Assembly: GCA_023627715.1 (NCBI GenBank)
Contig: JAMAHW010000005.1
Location: forward strand, 310,001 to 374,000
DNA length: 64,000 bases
From: Periconia sp. R9002
Lineage: Eukaryota > Ascomycota > Dothideomycetes > Pleosporales > Periconiaceae
Reading direction: 5' to 3'
The position numbers were made by a program, and so were the translations under genes. Positions within the stretch are counted from its first letter, which is position 1, and each line of letters opens with the position of its first letter. Shown in pieces: positions 21,417 through 32,500 of this stretch. The notes below the pieces were generated by a model. That model was not told the origin of the DNA, searched no databases, and saw only the letters and a program-made list of their open reading frames with translations.

Positions 21417-22148
21417 TTACGGTGGAGCACACCAAATCAACCCCTGCTTGTCGGTATACGGAATAATAAACAATCCTTCCAAATCGAGTGTCTTCATCAT
21501 GATTGCACGATTATCGGCGATGATCTTCAGCTTTTCTTTGCTCAGATTTTGCGCGTTTTCGTAGTGGACCGAGAAGCCGGGAATCCATTGAAGCTTTGCC
21601 GTGATCACACGTGCGAGGTCCTCCATCATCCGCGTCCCCTTATCGGAGCTGAGTCTTGCGTTGAGCGGCAAAAAACAAATGGATTGTAACGTCCTGAATG
21701 GGCTTTTGTGGCCAAAGGCATCCTTCCCGATCCTCTTGGCGGCATCGGCCACTGCTCGGATTTGTTCTTCGTCTAGGTATTTCTTTTCGTATGTGAAAAC
21801 GGCTGAGCTGTTTGGTTCGTGTCCAATCAGCTTGGGGAGCAGGCGCTCAAACTGGTGCTTCTTGTGACGAGTGCCGGCATAGTAACAGTTGAAGACGGTC
21901 TCCTCCACCTATATCGTGGGTACAAAGTCAGCTTAACTCAACCAGGGGTGATGCAACGAGTGATGAATGTCCCAATACACCATGCCACGTGGTGTTCCGA
22001 TAACAAACGACTCTGTACCTGGATTTCAACCCACCTTGAGATCGAGGCTCGTTGCTTCGTGTGTTTCGTTAAGCTTGGTGTCTTGTAGGCTGGCGTACGC
22101 GCCCAGGCTATGGAGCAAGAGAAGAATGAGCGGGATGAGTTTGACCAT
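21417..22148 (-). CDS. Small secreted protein of unknown function, two exons
   Basis: Exons in transcription order are 22148-22035 and 21908-21417, giving 201 aa. Residues 1-20 are a signal peptide (MVKLIPLILLLLHSLGAYAS). One N-glycosylation site (NET, 27) follows. The mature chain has three Cys, at 46 (FNCYYAG), 116 (SICFLPL) and 198 (IWCAPP), and a charged helical stretch YLDEEQIRAVADAAKRIGK. I do not recognise a family; a secreted enzyme-like or effector-like fold is possible, but an odd Cys count argues against a compact knottin. The intron is 126 bp. A good TATA element sits 88 bp upstream of the ATG. The gene is bounded by AT-rich DNA on its 3' side. Confidence 0.75.
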
Positions 22149-22826
22149 TTTGAGCGCGGAAGTGGTTGGATTGATGTTGCTTTGAGGGAGGTAGAAATGA
22201 AGCAGTCTGTCGAAACGCGAGTGGGTCGACCTACTTATATAAGGTCCTGAGGAAACGCACGAACATATCAGATGGATTGGGAATGTGCGTTATGGTAAGT
22301 ACTGACTCATTCCAATAACAGCACGTGGTAATGGAAGACGGAGTAGTCATGTCTTGTAGTTAACCGAGCCCACGAACCATGGTTCCTTAATACTGAAAGG
22401 AATAATAGGGAAGCATTTCAGCGTCGAACGCTAGTCCAAGCGAAGATGACCAATCATAGACATGTTTAATGATTAGAATTCATTTGTTTGTACAAGAGTT
22501 GGCCTGCCCCCGATGATTTGCACGGTGCCTTTGCGACCATTGTCTTTCCTACGCGTTACTATTCCTCCTGTTGTTTTGCCTCCACCTCAAAACGCTCGAT
22601 TTTTCCAGAAGTACCCAAAAACACGACCTTACGATCCAGTTCTCCGGTCCTCCAGTCATCCAATTCCAATTCCAACCTCCCCTTCACCCCACAAATAGAG
22701 GTAAAAGGACCCATGAGCACCCCACTCTTTGAGAACAGTTAGATTGACCCGGTTGCAAAGTGTCGGGAGCCATGACTTAGAAATCGCTGGCTTCTTGTTA
22801 CGACTTGTTGCGAATGTTGACGTCGA
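22149..22826. other. Spacer upstream of the secreted-protein gene
   Basis: 678 bp between two minus-strand genes, holding the promoter of the secreted protein at its left end. No gene is seen. Confidence 0.55.
22236..22243 (-). promoter_or_regulatory. TATA box of the secreted-protein gene
   Basis: TTATATAA, 88 bp before the ATG at 22148. The spacing suits a fungal TATA box. The element is nearly palindromic, so strand is set by the gene. Confidence 0.6.
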
Positions 22827-23621
22827 CTATCTTTTCAAGATTTTCACCTTCCCAGCCTGCAGTTTCGTCGCCAACACTTGTGCATCAGAGTGCTCGTCAT
22901 CCGCTGCAACAACGTTATGACGACTATCAGTCATTGGAGGCGCGCTCTTTGGCTGGTCGGGTTCGGTAGGAGAGTCTGGCGAGGTGGCAGGACGAGCTAC
23001 TAGATTGTTGAATTCTGAGGAGCGCGGCGCAAAATCCTTGAAATTCATATGGGTCTCCATACCTACGACCGTTCGTTCGTCTCGTTTGCGGAAGATCGGT
23101 AGACGAGATTGGGCCCAAAGCGGATTCCTCTCCTCTGGATAACGATGGTTAGCTTTTTCTGGCTGACGGACGACAACAGAATCAAGCGATGGTGTGGAGA
23201 GAGGAGTTGGTTGTTGCGGATTTCCGCTCTGCAAAGTGCGATCGAACGGCGTACCTATGGCTATTGTTAGTAGACCCTACACGATATACCTTGCCATCTA
23301 GGCGAGAAACTGACCATTTGGCATGACCATCTCCTCGCGTATCTCGAACTCGCTCACAGGCGTTTCGCCGTTCTCGGTAATCACCGTGATCAAACCCTTT
23401 AGCTCCAGATTCATTTCTTCGCAAAACTTTCCAGACATCCCGGCTTGTCGGTACCTTGCTAGCTCGTTTTGGAGGGCGGCGGAAGCAGCCTCCTTCGCCA
23501 TTGCCAAGTTGGGAAAAATTCCAACGAGGTCTGTATGAACTATTTCCCTCTTGTAGTGATGAAAGACAGGATATGTTGCCCGTGACATTGTACGTTGGTC
23601 GACTAGGCTGAACTGCGACAT
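22827..23621 (-). CDS. Hypothetical protein, two exons, unknown function
   Basis: Exons in transcription order are 23621-23315 and 23254-22827; the 60-bp intron has GT-AG ends and the join gives 244 aa (MVMPNGTPFDRTL across the junction). The first half looks folded (YPVFHHYKREIVHTDLVGIF, AKEAASAALQNELARYRQAG, then a beta-rich LKGLITVITENGE). The second half is low-complexity, Pro/Ser/Asp-rich, and ends in KLQAGKVKILKR. There is no signal peptide or membrane segment, so it should be cytosolic or nuclear. I recognise no family. Coding is supported by the clean splice and by consistent composition across both exons. Confidence 0.7.
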
Positions 23622-24934
23622 TTTGGGGAAGTGGTCGTCAATGAGTGACGGCAGGCAAGCGTTGTTGGAGATATTTCTCGCGTGGGGAAGATGTGAAGAA
23701 AAGTGGGTGAAGCGACTGGGAGACTGAAGTTGTAGAATGAAGTGAGATAGGCAGTTGCAAGGATATAGCGTTTGTGAGATGGGCGTCTATTTGCTTCAAA
23801 GCTTTTTTTTTTTTGTTTTTGCTATTACTTTGCGGAAAGCCACTAAGCAAGCCTGAGTGTTTGTCGTGCTTTCCCAAATCGTTATCGTGGACAAACATAA
23901 GAAGCCTCTCGAACACCAACAAACGCTACTTGTAACGTCTACCTTGATATTTTGCAAAAGATCACTATTTCATAAGCTACGTATCCTCTGTTCTAATAAC
24001 CACTGCAGCAAAAAGATCATAAACAATATATCCAGAATACGCACGTTTGATACTGTGACTCTAGTACATGGCGTCCTGGTGGCTCTTGTTATATTCAGTG
24101 TTTACTTCCGTGCTCCAAGCTGCAATTGGCATACCTAGGTACACTCCAACCCTCAATTTAGCAGTTTTTACACAATCGAGGAGGTTAAAGATGGCGATAG
24201 TGAGTACAGCAGTTGGATGCGATGCCACCGTGTAAATTCAGCCAAAGCAGATGAGAACAAATCAAGAAATGAAGTTGTGATGGGTATAGTACATCGATAA
24301 AGTCTCATACACCCCACACTACATTTTCTACTAAAACCCTAAGCGCAATCTCCTTGAATTTTTGTTCGAAAATAAAGATTGCCAATGGGTATTCGAGAAT
24401 CACAGATCATTTGATTCAAAACGTAAGTATCTGGGATCATTTCGGTCTGTGATGCAAGTTGCTGCCCTTTTGGTTCGGGTCTATCACCTTCTTCCTTAAA
24501 TATTACACGGGTGGTTAGCTCAGGAACATGCATACATATATACCTAGGTAGGTAGGTATGCTGTACATGCAAACATTTCCACAACGCAGCACCTACAAAA
24601 TTTGCCTATTTCCTCAAACCGTTCCATCTGTGCGACCCCACCAGTTATATTCCATTGTCCAATAACTATACTTTCAATAAAGGGACGTGCTTTGAAACGA
24701 AACCACTGAGGACCATATACGAACGCTAGAAGTCATGATGTCATCGGACAACAAAGCCAACTTCACGCATCAAAAAGCATGTCGTGCTGCCGCTCATTGT
24801 TTGCCATCAGGAAACCTTCCAATCTCTCTACACCCCATATCCAGCAATATTCATCGATAATACTGGTGGCGACTTTGAGCAATCCCACGCTGGGAATACG
24901 TACTTTCAAACGCGCGAACAGCAACCGAGCCGCC
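23622..24934. other. Divergent intergenic region
   Basis: 1.3 kb, AT-rich, with a T run near 23806-23819 and short TAGG/TACC repeats near 24541-24560. The AT-hook frame stays open to an in-frame ATG at 24779 (see that gene). No other gene is supportable. Confidence 0.5.
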
Positions 24935-25574
24935 ATGCCCTCCAGCAAAGGAAAGCCCACCGACCCGAAGCTAAGGGAGAAGGTCAAGGAAGAAATCAAG
25001 AACGAACCAAACAAAGACGGTGGAGGCAAGGGACAATGGAGCGCTTGGAAGGTGAGTATCACAGCCGCAACACGCGCGACCCATCAGCTCTCAGCTTGAC
25101 GCGATGCGCGGTGACGCAGCCGCACGCCCACAACATTTGCTCACAGCTACACAGGCAACCAAGCTCTCCAAAGAATACGAGAAGAAAGGCGGCTCCTACG
25201 AAAACGAAGCAGGGTCGAAGAACGAACCCAAGAAAGGCGCCCCCCAGCCCAAATCCAGCAGCAAGAAGAAGGCGGAAGAGAAGTCTTCGTCCCCAGTAGA
25301 GGAGCAGAATGGCCATGACGACAACGAAGAAGAGGTCAGCGAGAAGCCCAAGGCGAATACGAGCAAAAAAAAGGCCAGCACGAGCAAGGACAAAGGGGCT
25401 GCTGAGGACAAGAAGAAGAAGGCTGTGGGAAGACCGAAGAAGAGCGATGCTTCGGACACGCCGAAGAAGGGAAAATCTCAGGCTGAAGGGACGAGGAAGA
25501 GCGCTCGGGTTGCGGAGAAGAGGAAAGGTAGCGATGAGGAGGAGGGAGTGAAGAAGAAGAAGACGAAGAACTGA
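24935..25574 (+). CDS. Lysine-rich AT-hook protein, two exons
   Basis: Exons are 24935-25051 and 25155-25574, giving 178 aa. The start sits in GCCGCCATGC, a strong context. Residues 1-45 (DPKLREKVKEEIKNEPNKDG, QWSAWKATKLSKEYEKKGG) are the best-ordered part. The rest is Lys/Ser/Glu/Ala-rich and disordered, with one AT-hook core (VGRPKKS, around 131) and KKKK tails typical of nuclear or nucleolar targeting. It probably binds AT-rich DNA or chromatin; the exact role is unknown. The same frame is open upstream to an ATG at 24779, which would add 52 residues containing about seven Arg/Lys and no Asp/Glu, a pattern like a mitochondrial presequence. I chose the inner start because the conserved-looking part begins there. 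Confidence 0.75.
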
Positions 25575-26129
25575 TCGATGTAATTTTTGTTGCTGTTTGT
25601 GTTGTGGATGATCCTTGTAAGAGTACATAGATGCTTTCTGTAACTTATGCTAATGTTAAACGGACATGATTAATCGAGTTTATTTTATGTCAGTGTTTTT
25701 GACTGATTGTGACACTATAGGGTAATGTTGAATGCCAGTGTACTTTGAGCGTGCTGCGTAAACAAGTTGATGAAACTAACAAGATTGCTGCTTCACGGGA
25801 ATATTGCACATTGGGCTTGCACATGTACATGTCAAGTACCCTCACGTATGCAACGATTTGCTATGTGTATATCTCCCCATCGAGGACGTCTTCGTGACAT
25901 TTTTGTTGTGTCCATACCGCAAGTACTCCGTTTACTAATTTGATGATATCCCCCCCTCCCCCCCCCCTTTTTTTAGATAAAAGCACTCGTCCTACTAATT
26001 TCGCAAATCACAGATCGTTCCGGTACATGCTGATATGTGAAGATGAGTATTCAAAGGATAGACAAAGGAAACAGGATAGACATGGCCCCCAGTCGTACAT
26101 GGAGAAAAACCCCTGAACTAACTTGCTTC
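25575..26129. other. Convergent intergenic spacer with poly-C/poly-T tract
   Basis: 555 bp between two stops. At 25951-25975 a run of C, broken by one T, passes into a T run. No gene is seen. Confidence 0.6.
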
Positions 26130-27242
26130 TCACTGCACCATTCCTCTCGAGTCGACTCTCCAAATTTCTTCCACCACGCCGTTCCTGTACGCATAGTACC
26201 AATCAAAGAGATTGACCGTGGGGTCGATATGGCTCGGCACCATCTCGACGCGATCTCCAACGGTTAACTTCAAAGCCTCGTTTCCGCCATCCCAGGCCAG
26301 ACTTCCATGCTCATCCCCCAACACACCATACGTATACCCCTGCGTCTTACACTCAGCAAGGCCGCTATCCGTGGTTAGACTCTTCAGCCCTGCATCGATG
26401 GTAATAATGTTAGGACCTTGCGTGCTAAGGACCGTCGAGAGAATAGTTAGAGACTGCTCGTAGTGCGCACCAATCGCATTTCGATAGTCGGTATCCATGA
26501 AGACGAACGATCCGGGCTGAATCTCCGTGATACCCGGTACCGTGACGCAGAAATCCGCCGTGCCAGTCCCGCCCGTGGTAACGACATCGATCTTGTGGCC
26601 CGCTGCGCGGAACGCGTCGGCCGTCTGCGTCAGAATCGCCATGCTCTCCAGGCACAGCCGTTTCCGCTCTTCGTCGCCGTGCACGTGCTGCAGGTGTCCC
26701 TCGTAGCCTTGCACGCCGATCAGGTTGAGGTGCTTGCTCTCGCCGACGAATTTGGCCAGCGCGAGGGCCGGCTCGCCTGGCTGTACTCCCGTCCGGTGCA
26801 ATCCCACATCCAGGTCGACCAGTGTATCGATCTTACCGTCGATCCCACTCGCCGCCAGGGCCTCATCAATCGCACCTGCGCCAATCAAGCTGTCCACCAC
26901 AATGCGGATCCCCCTGTTCTTCCTGAAGAGCTCGACCAAACGCGCCACCTTGACTTTGCCCACGATCTCGCACGTAATCAACAGATCGGTGAATCCGAGC
27001 TCACACATGACCTCAGCCTCGCTGAGTTTGGCAACACACCCGCCCTTTGCACCGGCCGCGACCAGCTTCTTGGCAATGGCGGCCGATTTGGTCGTCTTGA
27101 GATGCGGGCGGATGTTGATGCCCGTAGGGAGGAACTTGGAGAAAAGCTTGCGCATGTTGGACTCCATCTTATGGAGATCGACGATTATGGAGGGCGTGTC
27201 GAGGACATCGATGGGGTCTCCGATTTTCGGGGTGTACGGCAT
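26130..27242 (-). CDS. D-threonine aldolase-like PLP enzyme (alanine-racemase fold)
   Basis: A 370-aa single-exon enzyme of the fold-type III PLP family that includes D-threonine aldolase (D-threonine to glycine and acetaldehyde) and eukaryotic D-serine dehydratase. DVLDTPSIIVDLHKMESNM opens the barrel; RPHLKTTKS (45-53) holds the PLP lysine (Lys49). TLVDLDVGLHRTGVQPG and GYEGHLQHVHG follow, and VVTTGGTGTADF binds the phosphate. The metal site at the end reads PSHIDPTVNLFD, His338 and Asp340. Bacterial D-threonine aldolase has His-x-Asp here, while D-serine dehydratase has His-x-Cys, so I favour the aldolase. No targeting signal is seen. It is convergent with the AT-hook gene. Confidence 0.88.
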   Translation of the reverse strand: MPYTPKIGDPIDVLDTPSIIVDLHKMESNMRKLFSKFLPTGINIRPHLKTTKSAAIAKKLVAAGAKGGCVAKLSEAEVMCELGFTDLLITCEIVGKVKVARLVELFRKNRGIRIVVDSLIGAGAIDEALAASGIDGKIDTLVDLDVGLHRTGVQPGEPALALAKFVGESKHLNLIGVQGYEGHLQHVHGDEERKRLCLESMAILTQTADAFRAAGHKIDVVTTGGTGTADFCVTVPGITEIQPGSFVFMDTDYRNAIGAHYEQSLTILSTVLSTQGPNIITIDAGLKSLTTDSGLAECKTQGYTYGVLGDEHGSLAWDGGNEALKLTVGDRVEMVPSHIDPTVNLFDWYYAYRNGVVEEIWRVDSRGMVQ

Positions 27243-28124
27243 GATTGCGGTGGATATGGTTCGAAATTTATTTGGGTGTGGATCTTGGTTTCCAAATGCT
27301 CAGCTTGAAGAAGGGAAGGGATAGGGGTCGATGCGGGGTCGGAGAAGGTGTTGCGGGGTATACGCGCTTTTTGTGATACAGACGGAGACGCGTAACATCC
27401 AGCGAGGTGAACTATCAGAGATATATTTTTTTTGTTTATCAGGTGGTTGACGTGAAGTGTTAGTCACGATACCATAGTGGGCCTGAATGCAACGCTGCGG
27501 CCTCTTGCCGTGTCTGGTAAACCGGTGCGATGGCTGGCTGAGGAACACCTTCCTAAATAGGAAATCAGCTTAGGATAAGCTCTAAAAGGCGCTTGTATGC
27601 CACATGGCAATGGCATGCCCTGATGCCACGAGAATCCATATCCTATTTTGGTGTCAGGGGCAGCTGTTTATGAAATTTGAAATTGATCTTCTCATGAATT
27701 CAAAGCATATATTGAGCCAAGCTCGGGACGTTGAAGGCAAATGATCTTGAGTAATTGATTGCAATGTATGAAATGTAGCAACGCCTATATGTACACAAAT
27801 GGAAACGCAGATTTCGCTAAAGTCTGATAAAAGGCGTTTTTATGTAGAATCAACGTGAAATGGCCTGAAACTGTTAATCCCCCTCCCCCAAAGAAAGAAA
27901 AACTTCTTGCATACGAAATGTCAGTGGGCAATTACTAGATACACCGTGAACAGGTTATACATTAAGTGAGAATATCGAATCCACCAAAACACCTAAGCCC
28001 CAAGATAGAATAAATGTTACAGACAGAGAAGATTTCCCCATTGTAGCGGGTATCAGGTAATCCGAAAGAAAACGAAAGAAAACGAAGGAATTGGCAGGTA
28101 GTCAGCCACCAGCAGATGATACCT
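27243..28124. other. Spacer upstream of the D-threonine aldolase-like gene
   Basis: 0.88 kb, AT-rich, between two minus-strand genes. It should hold the aldolase promoter and the RGS gene 3' UTR. No gene or repeat is evident. Confidence 0.55.
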
Positions 28125-29589
28125 CTAGTAAAACCCGCCGTGCGGTACGGCACAGAAGATACCGACAATAATACAAGACAAAATAAGGGCACCGAGAATG
28201 GCTTGCAAGAAAATGGTGTCTTGGATCTGGCGAAGGGCGGGCTCTTGGATCCAGACTTCGCGATCAAACACCTTGCGGATAAGATTGCGTTTCTCGTACT
28301 TAGCCACCCAAGGCTCATCTTCGTAGCTATTACTGGAGTCCTGAGTAGAAAAGGTTTCGACAGACTCAGACTTGAAGTCGAAGCTTTCGGGTTCGTCATC
28401 CGAGGCGAAAAGTTCCCAAGGTCGCAGATGGCGGTGATGCATGCCGTGAAGAACAACGCACATTCCCTTCCAAGCAGCGATGAGAGTAGAAATGCCGATG
28501 AAGAAACCGATGAGGGAGAGGACACGCCAGCCCCGACCGGCACTGCTGAGAGTGATGAGGATAGCCGCAATAAGACCACCTACAATACCACCGATACCTA
28601 GACCTCGAGCAAAGACGACACGAGGACGATTGCCATTGCAGATAGTCCAGCGAATGAAGTTGGGATGAGCCTGGCAGCGCAGAGACCACTCAACCGTGTT
28701 GGCAACACCGCTAAAGGCAGAGGGGTGAGTGGTGTTCTGAAGGGCGTGCAGCAGATTGGTGCGCTCCTTGGAAGAGAGATTGAGTTGGCGAGCACCACCG
28801 TCTGCGATATATATAGAGATAATGCGAGTGATCTCCTCTCGGTAAGGCTGGATAGTGACTATATGGTAATGAGCATTACAAAGCTTAGGCATCCACGGGG
28901 GTAGGTTCACTTACGTGGCTTCCACTTTAGACCAGCACTCTCGAAAGCGGTTACGGCACGTTGGGTATGAGCATCTTTTGCGCGGGTCGAAATGGTGGCT
29001 TCGTATGAATCGAAAGACGCTCCACCCTCGCGCATCACATCACTTCTTGGTGTGAGCGGGGGAGTAAAGAAGGGATCCTTCTCTTTGGCTGCCTCGCCAA
29101 TCTTGGGCTCTTTTGCAAAATCGGTTCCCTTGAAGATTGCGTTCGCCTGTGGGTTGAAGGTTTTACTGCCGACGGGTGTCCCTACCTCGCTATGCTCGTC
29201 GAACCATAGGGGCGACAGAGCCTTCTCATTCTCTGGAAGATTGTCGAAGCGCTTGCAATATGATCGGAACCAGAGGTGGAATTGGAGATTCTCGGCGGCA
29301 AGCTCAATGTACTTTAGGTAGTTCATGAAGTCACGGGTAGTGCAAGGCTTTAGAGCAGCGTCAGTCGTGCGATCGAGGTGAGATTTGAGCTAGCGATACT
29401 TACGGGACAGGTTCCTCCCGAGATGATGCGGTCAAAAGAGAGAGCCTCTGGGATTCCATGGGACATGCCACTACTGTAGGAATGAATGGACTCGTCGATT
29501 GACTTCTGCTTCTCGGTGCCTGAGAGGGAGTCGCGAGAAGCAGAGCGCTCGATACGCGCGGGGCGACGATATCCCAAAGAATATACCAT
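28125..29589 (-). CDS. RGS-domain protein with three C-terminal membrane segments (Rax1/RgsB-like)
   Basis: Exons in transcription order are 29589-29404, 29347-28915 and 28858-28125, giving 450 aa. The first exon begins MVYSLGYRRPARIERSASR and leads to GIPEALSFDRIISGGTCP; the join gives CPPCTTRDFMNYLKYIELAAENLQFHLWF, the start of an RGS-type helix bundle (about 55-265). The second join gives KWKPLTIQPYREEITRIISIY. Three hydrophobic segments follow (GLGIGGIVGGLIAAILITL; VLSLIGFFIGISTLIAAW; FLQAILGALILSCIIVGIF). Length and order match yeast Rax1 and Aspergillus RgsB, which act in polarity or G-protein control. A Phe/Thr/Pro-rich insert (KDPFFTPPLTPRS) interrupts the RGS bundle. GAP activity is not certain for this subgroup. 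Confidence 0.88.
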
Positions 29590-32500
29590 GGTGAGTGATG
29601 GTATCCCTTGCGATGAGGGTAAGACGGTAGCTGGGAGTTGGTTGGGATGGGAGCCAGGTGATGAGGGCGTCGATTAAGGAACAAAACGTGGTATGTGTGG
29701 GCGCGACGGTCGGTCGAGTGCCTGTACAAGTACCACGAGTCACAAAACAGTGGATCGAAGAGAGTTGGGCACGGGACGGGGACCCCGACGGCAACCAATT
29801 GACAATGGCGCAGCGTATATGGAGGATGGCCAATACGGTATAATGGACGGGCGACAAGTAAATGGGAAGTCTAGAAGGCCGAGTGGAGCAAACAGGTGGA
29901 GAAGCGAAGGACTGGATGGTAGGCCGAGATGCCCGGAGTACTAGTAGGTAGTGGTGGCTTTAGCAAGAAGGAGTGCAGTCCACTGCTGACGCTAGGCAGA
30001 GAATTAGGAAGAATTTAAAGAAAGTTCCGTGGTTGGGCTGTGCAAGTGGGGATAGAAATGACAGTGAAAGCGGATGGGCCGATGGCCATGGCAGTGACAC
30101 TCGGCCAAGTATATATATCAAATCCACGCTCATCTTGAGGTATACACATGAACACTAAGGGTGGGATAAGATACGACAGGACAGGGGGAGGAGAGACGGC
30201 CGGTAGCAGCTGAGCATGTTCCTATCTTGATCTCATGGAGATGAGTACGCCACTCGATTCTATCTTGATGCTCACTAGCGATGGAGGCAGATAGGGCATG
30301 CGTCTGATAGCTGGGGGAAGCATTGATGCAACATGTATACGGTACCGTATCGCTCACGCCCCCGTCGTGCCTCCAGCCCTTCGTTTCTGCAAGGTTGAAC
30401 TGCTGGCTCATAGGTGTTGCAGTGGTGTCGTTCAAGATGCGCCGTCGCCAGCCTACTATAGCGCATTGATGCTTGTGCAGACTAGGTAGTTGCGTTAGCG
30501 GGCAGATTCGCACCTGGATGCCGTCCACTCGATCGATGAGCCAATCTCCCGAGTAGCGATGACTACTGTGGGTAAGCAACTCAACTGCAGTAACTTCGAT
30601 CTGGTGTAGGAACTATTTCTCAAGTGGTAATCCCAAACGGGATTTATTGCATTTTTATACGCGAAGCACGCCGTGTGGTTGGCCGTCCCACACATTGGCC
30701 GTCCGCCACCACATTGGTACTTCTAGCATCGATAATTACTGTACTATGAAGTAAATATAACCCCCACCCATGTCGCCATCTCGCTCCCGTTCCGCCTCTC
30801 TAATTCGCTCGTTTCCATCAAAAAGGCAATTTCCATCTCGTGCTGCCCAACAGGGAAACGTGGTCTACTACTACCTTGACGTTACCCGACCCGCCCGTGC
30901 AGCACATAATGCTACTTCTTGGATAACCAGCCAGGACATAAAAAGAAAAACAAAAACAAAAAAATCCCACCAACGGCCAAGCAAGCTGAACTATTGGTGA
31001 GCTGTTACAAGCCAAGTGCGCCAACCAACACAATACTTGTCAGCACCCATCATTAACAATGCCATACATGTAGCAACTTCACATGCCCTTTTCTTTCTTC
31101 CTGTGCCGAAGCCTACCGTAGATCTGCCATTCATTTCTACCGTGACCTCATGTCTAAATCCGGTTCCGGCAGATCCATGGTTATCCCTTCTGTTGGCGCG
31201 GCTGAACTTAGCCTCTCTGTTAGTAAGTTGCCGTATAGGGTTATGCAAACTATCCCTAGCATCTGGGACCAAGCATTTGGCATTTGGCATTTGGCATTTG
31301 ACATCTGACATGCACTAGACTAGTCGACATGTGCAGCTCGCGCACAATACCCTGCTCTCACATCTATCGCCCAATCTTTCAAGTCGCCGTGTGGTCGGTC
31401 GATCGCACTTTTGAGTATATAGTCTTTCGGGTGAGCATCACGGCCCACGAGGCGCCCAAGGTTCTCAAGCCCCTCCGGCGGGCATCCTGGATATATCCTA
31501 GCATGGAATTTTTCTGGTTGCCGTTGGGTATGACGCGTATGGCCCTCTGTCGCCACTCTCAACTCAAGTTCAGGGGCAGCTGGGACGGAAAAAGCAAACC
31601 ATGGCAAATCGCCAAACATCGAACATGCGCGGCACGTATATGCACGTGCGAGATACGAGCTGCTTCAAAAAAAGTAAATGTTGCCGATTAGTAGAGAGAT
31701 ACGATAGAACCGCGGGACGGGAAGGGGTATTCCCCGGTACGGTTGTACCTGAATCGCGAAGCATCAAGCGTTCCTTGCGGGGCGAGTGAAAAGGGGCTCT
31801 GTGAAGGTGCTGCGCCGTTGTTGGAAGGGCGACCTCGTACCTTCGCTACATCGTCTTTGAGTCGACCTGGAGAACTACTGGTTTAGCAGATGTATGTAGG
31901 CAAAAGAGTCTTGGGACGCCATTGAATATCTCACCAACCCAAACCACCAGGCACAAGCACATGCGTGGTTGCGGGCGGAACGACAAGCCTGCACAGATCT
32001 TAGTAAGGGATCACGCTAGCCTAGTTTCGTCGACCCACTTCACTCCACCTTCCAGAGAAGGAGAAAAAAGTCGGGTCCCACGTTCTGAAGGGGTTCCTTC
32101 TAGATCCTCGGGAGAATTCGACGATTCTATTGTGACCGCTCTATTCTCTCTCGTGCAATTGGCTCGAACAGCCATGTCTGGGGCCGTCACTTTGAACGAA
32201 GCACTTGAGTGTGCAGTAAGCGGACTAAGAAAATCAACCATGACCATCTCAGTATACCTAATGTTATTCGAATTTACTCTCTCATACTACATCACATGTG
32301 GAACACAGTCCCGGCTTCAAGCCTGACGCAGAAGAATGTATTCACGTGCGTCGAAGAGATACATCATCCCAAGGTGGATCTGAACTATCGAATCTCCTCT
32401 CAACGCTGCAATTATCCTTTGGCTCCTCTCATACTTACCCTTCCCGAGCGTACACAGGTATCTCTACAAAGCAGACGCTAGATTTCGAATCTAAAAGAAA

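Noticed and set aside
26463..27308. 281-codon plus-strand frame opposite the D-threonine aldolase-like gene
   Set aside because: Antisense shadow; the minus-strand gene has full family motifs.
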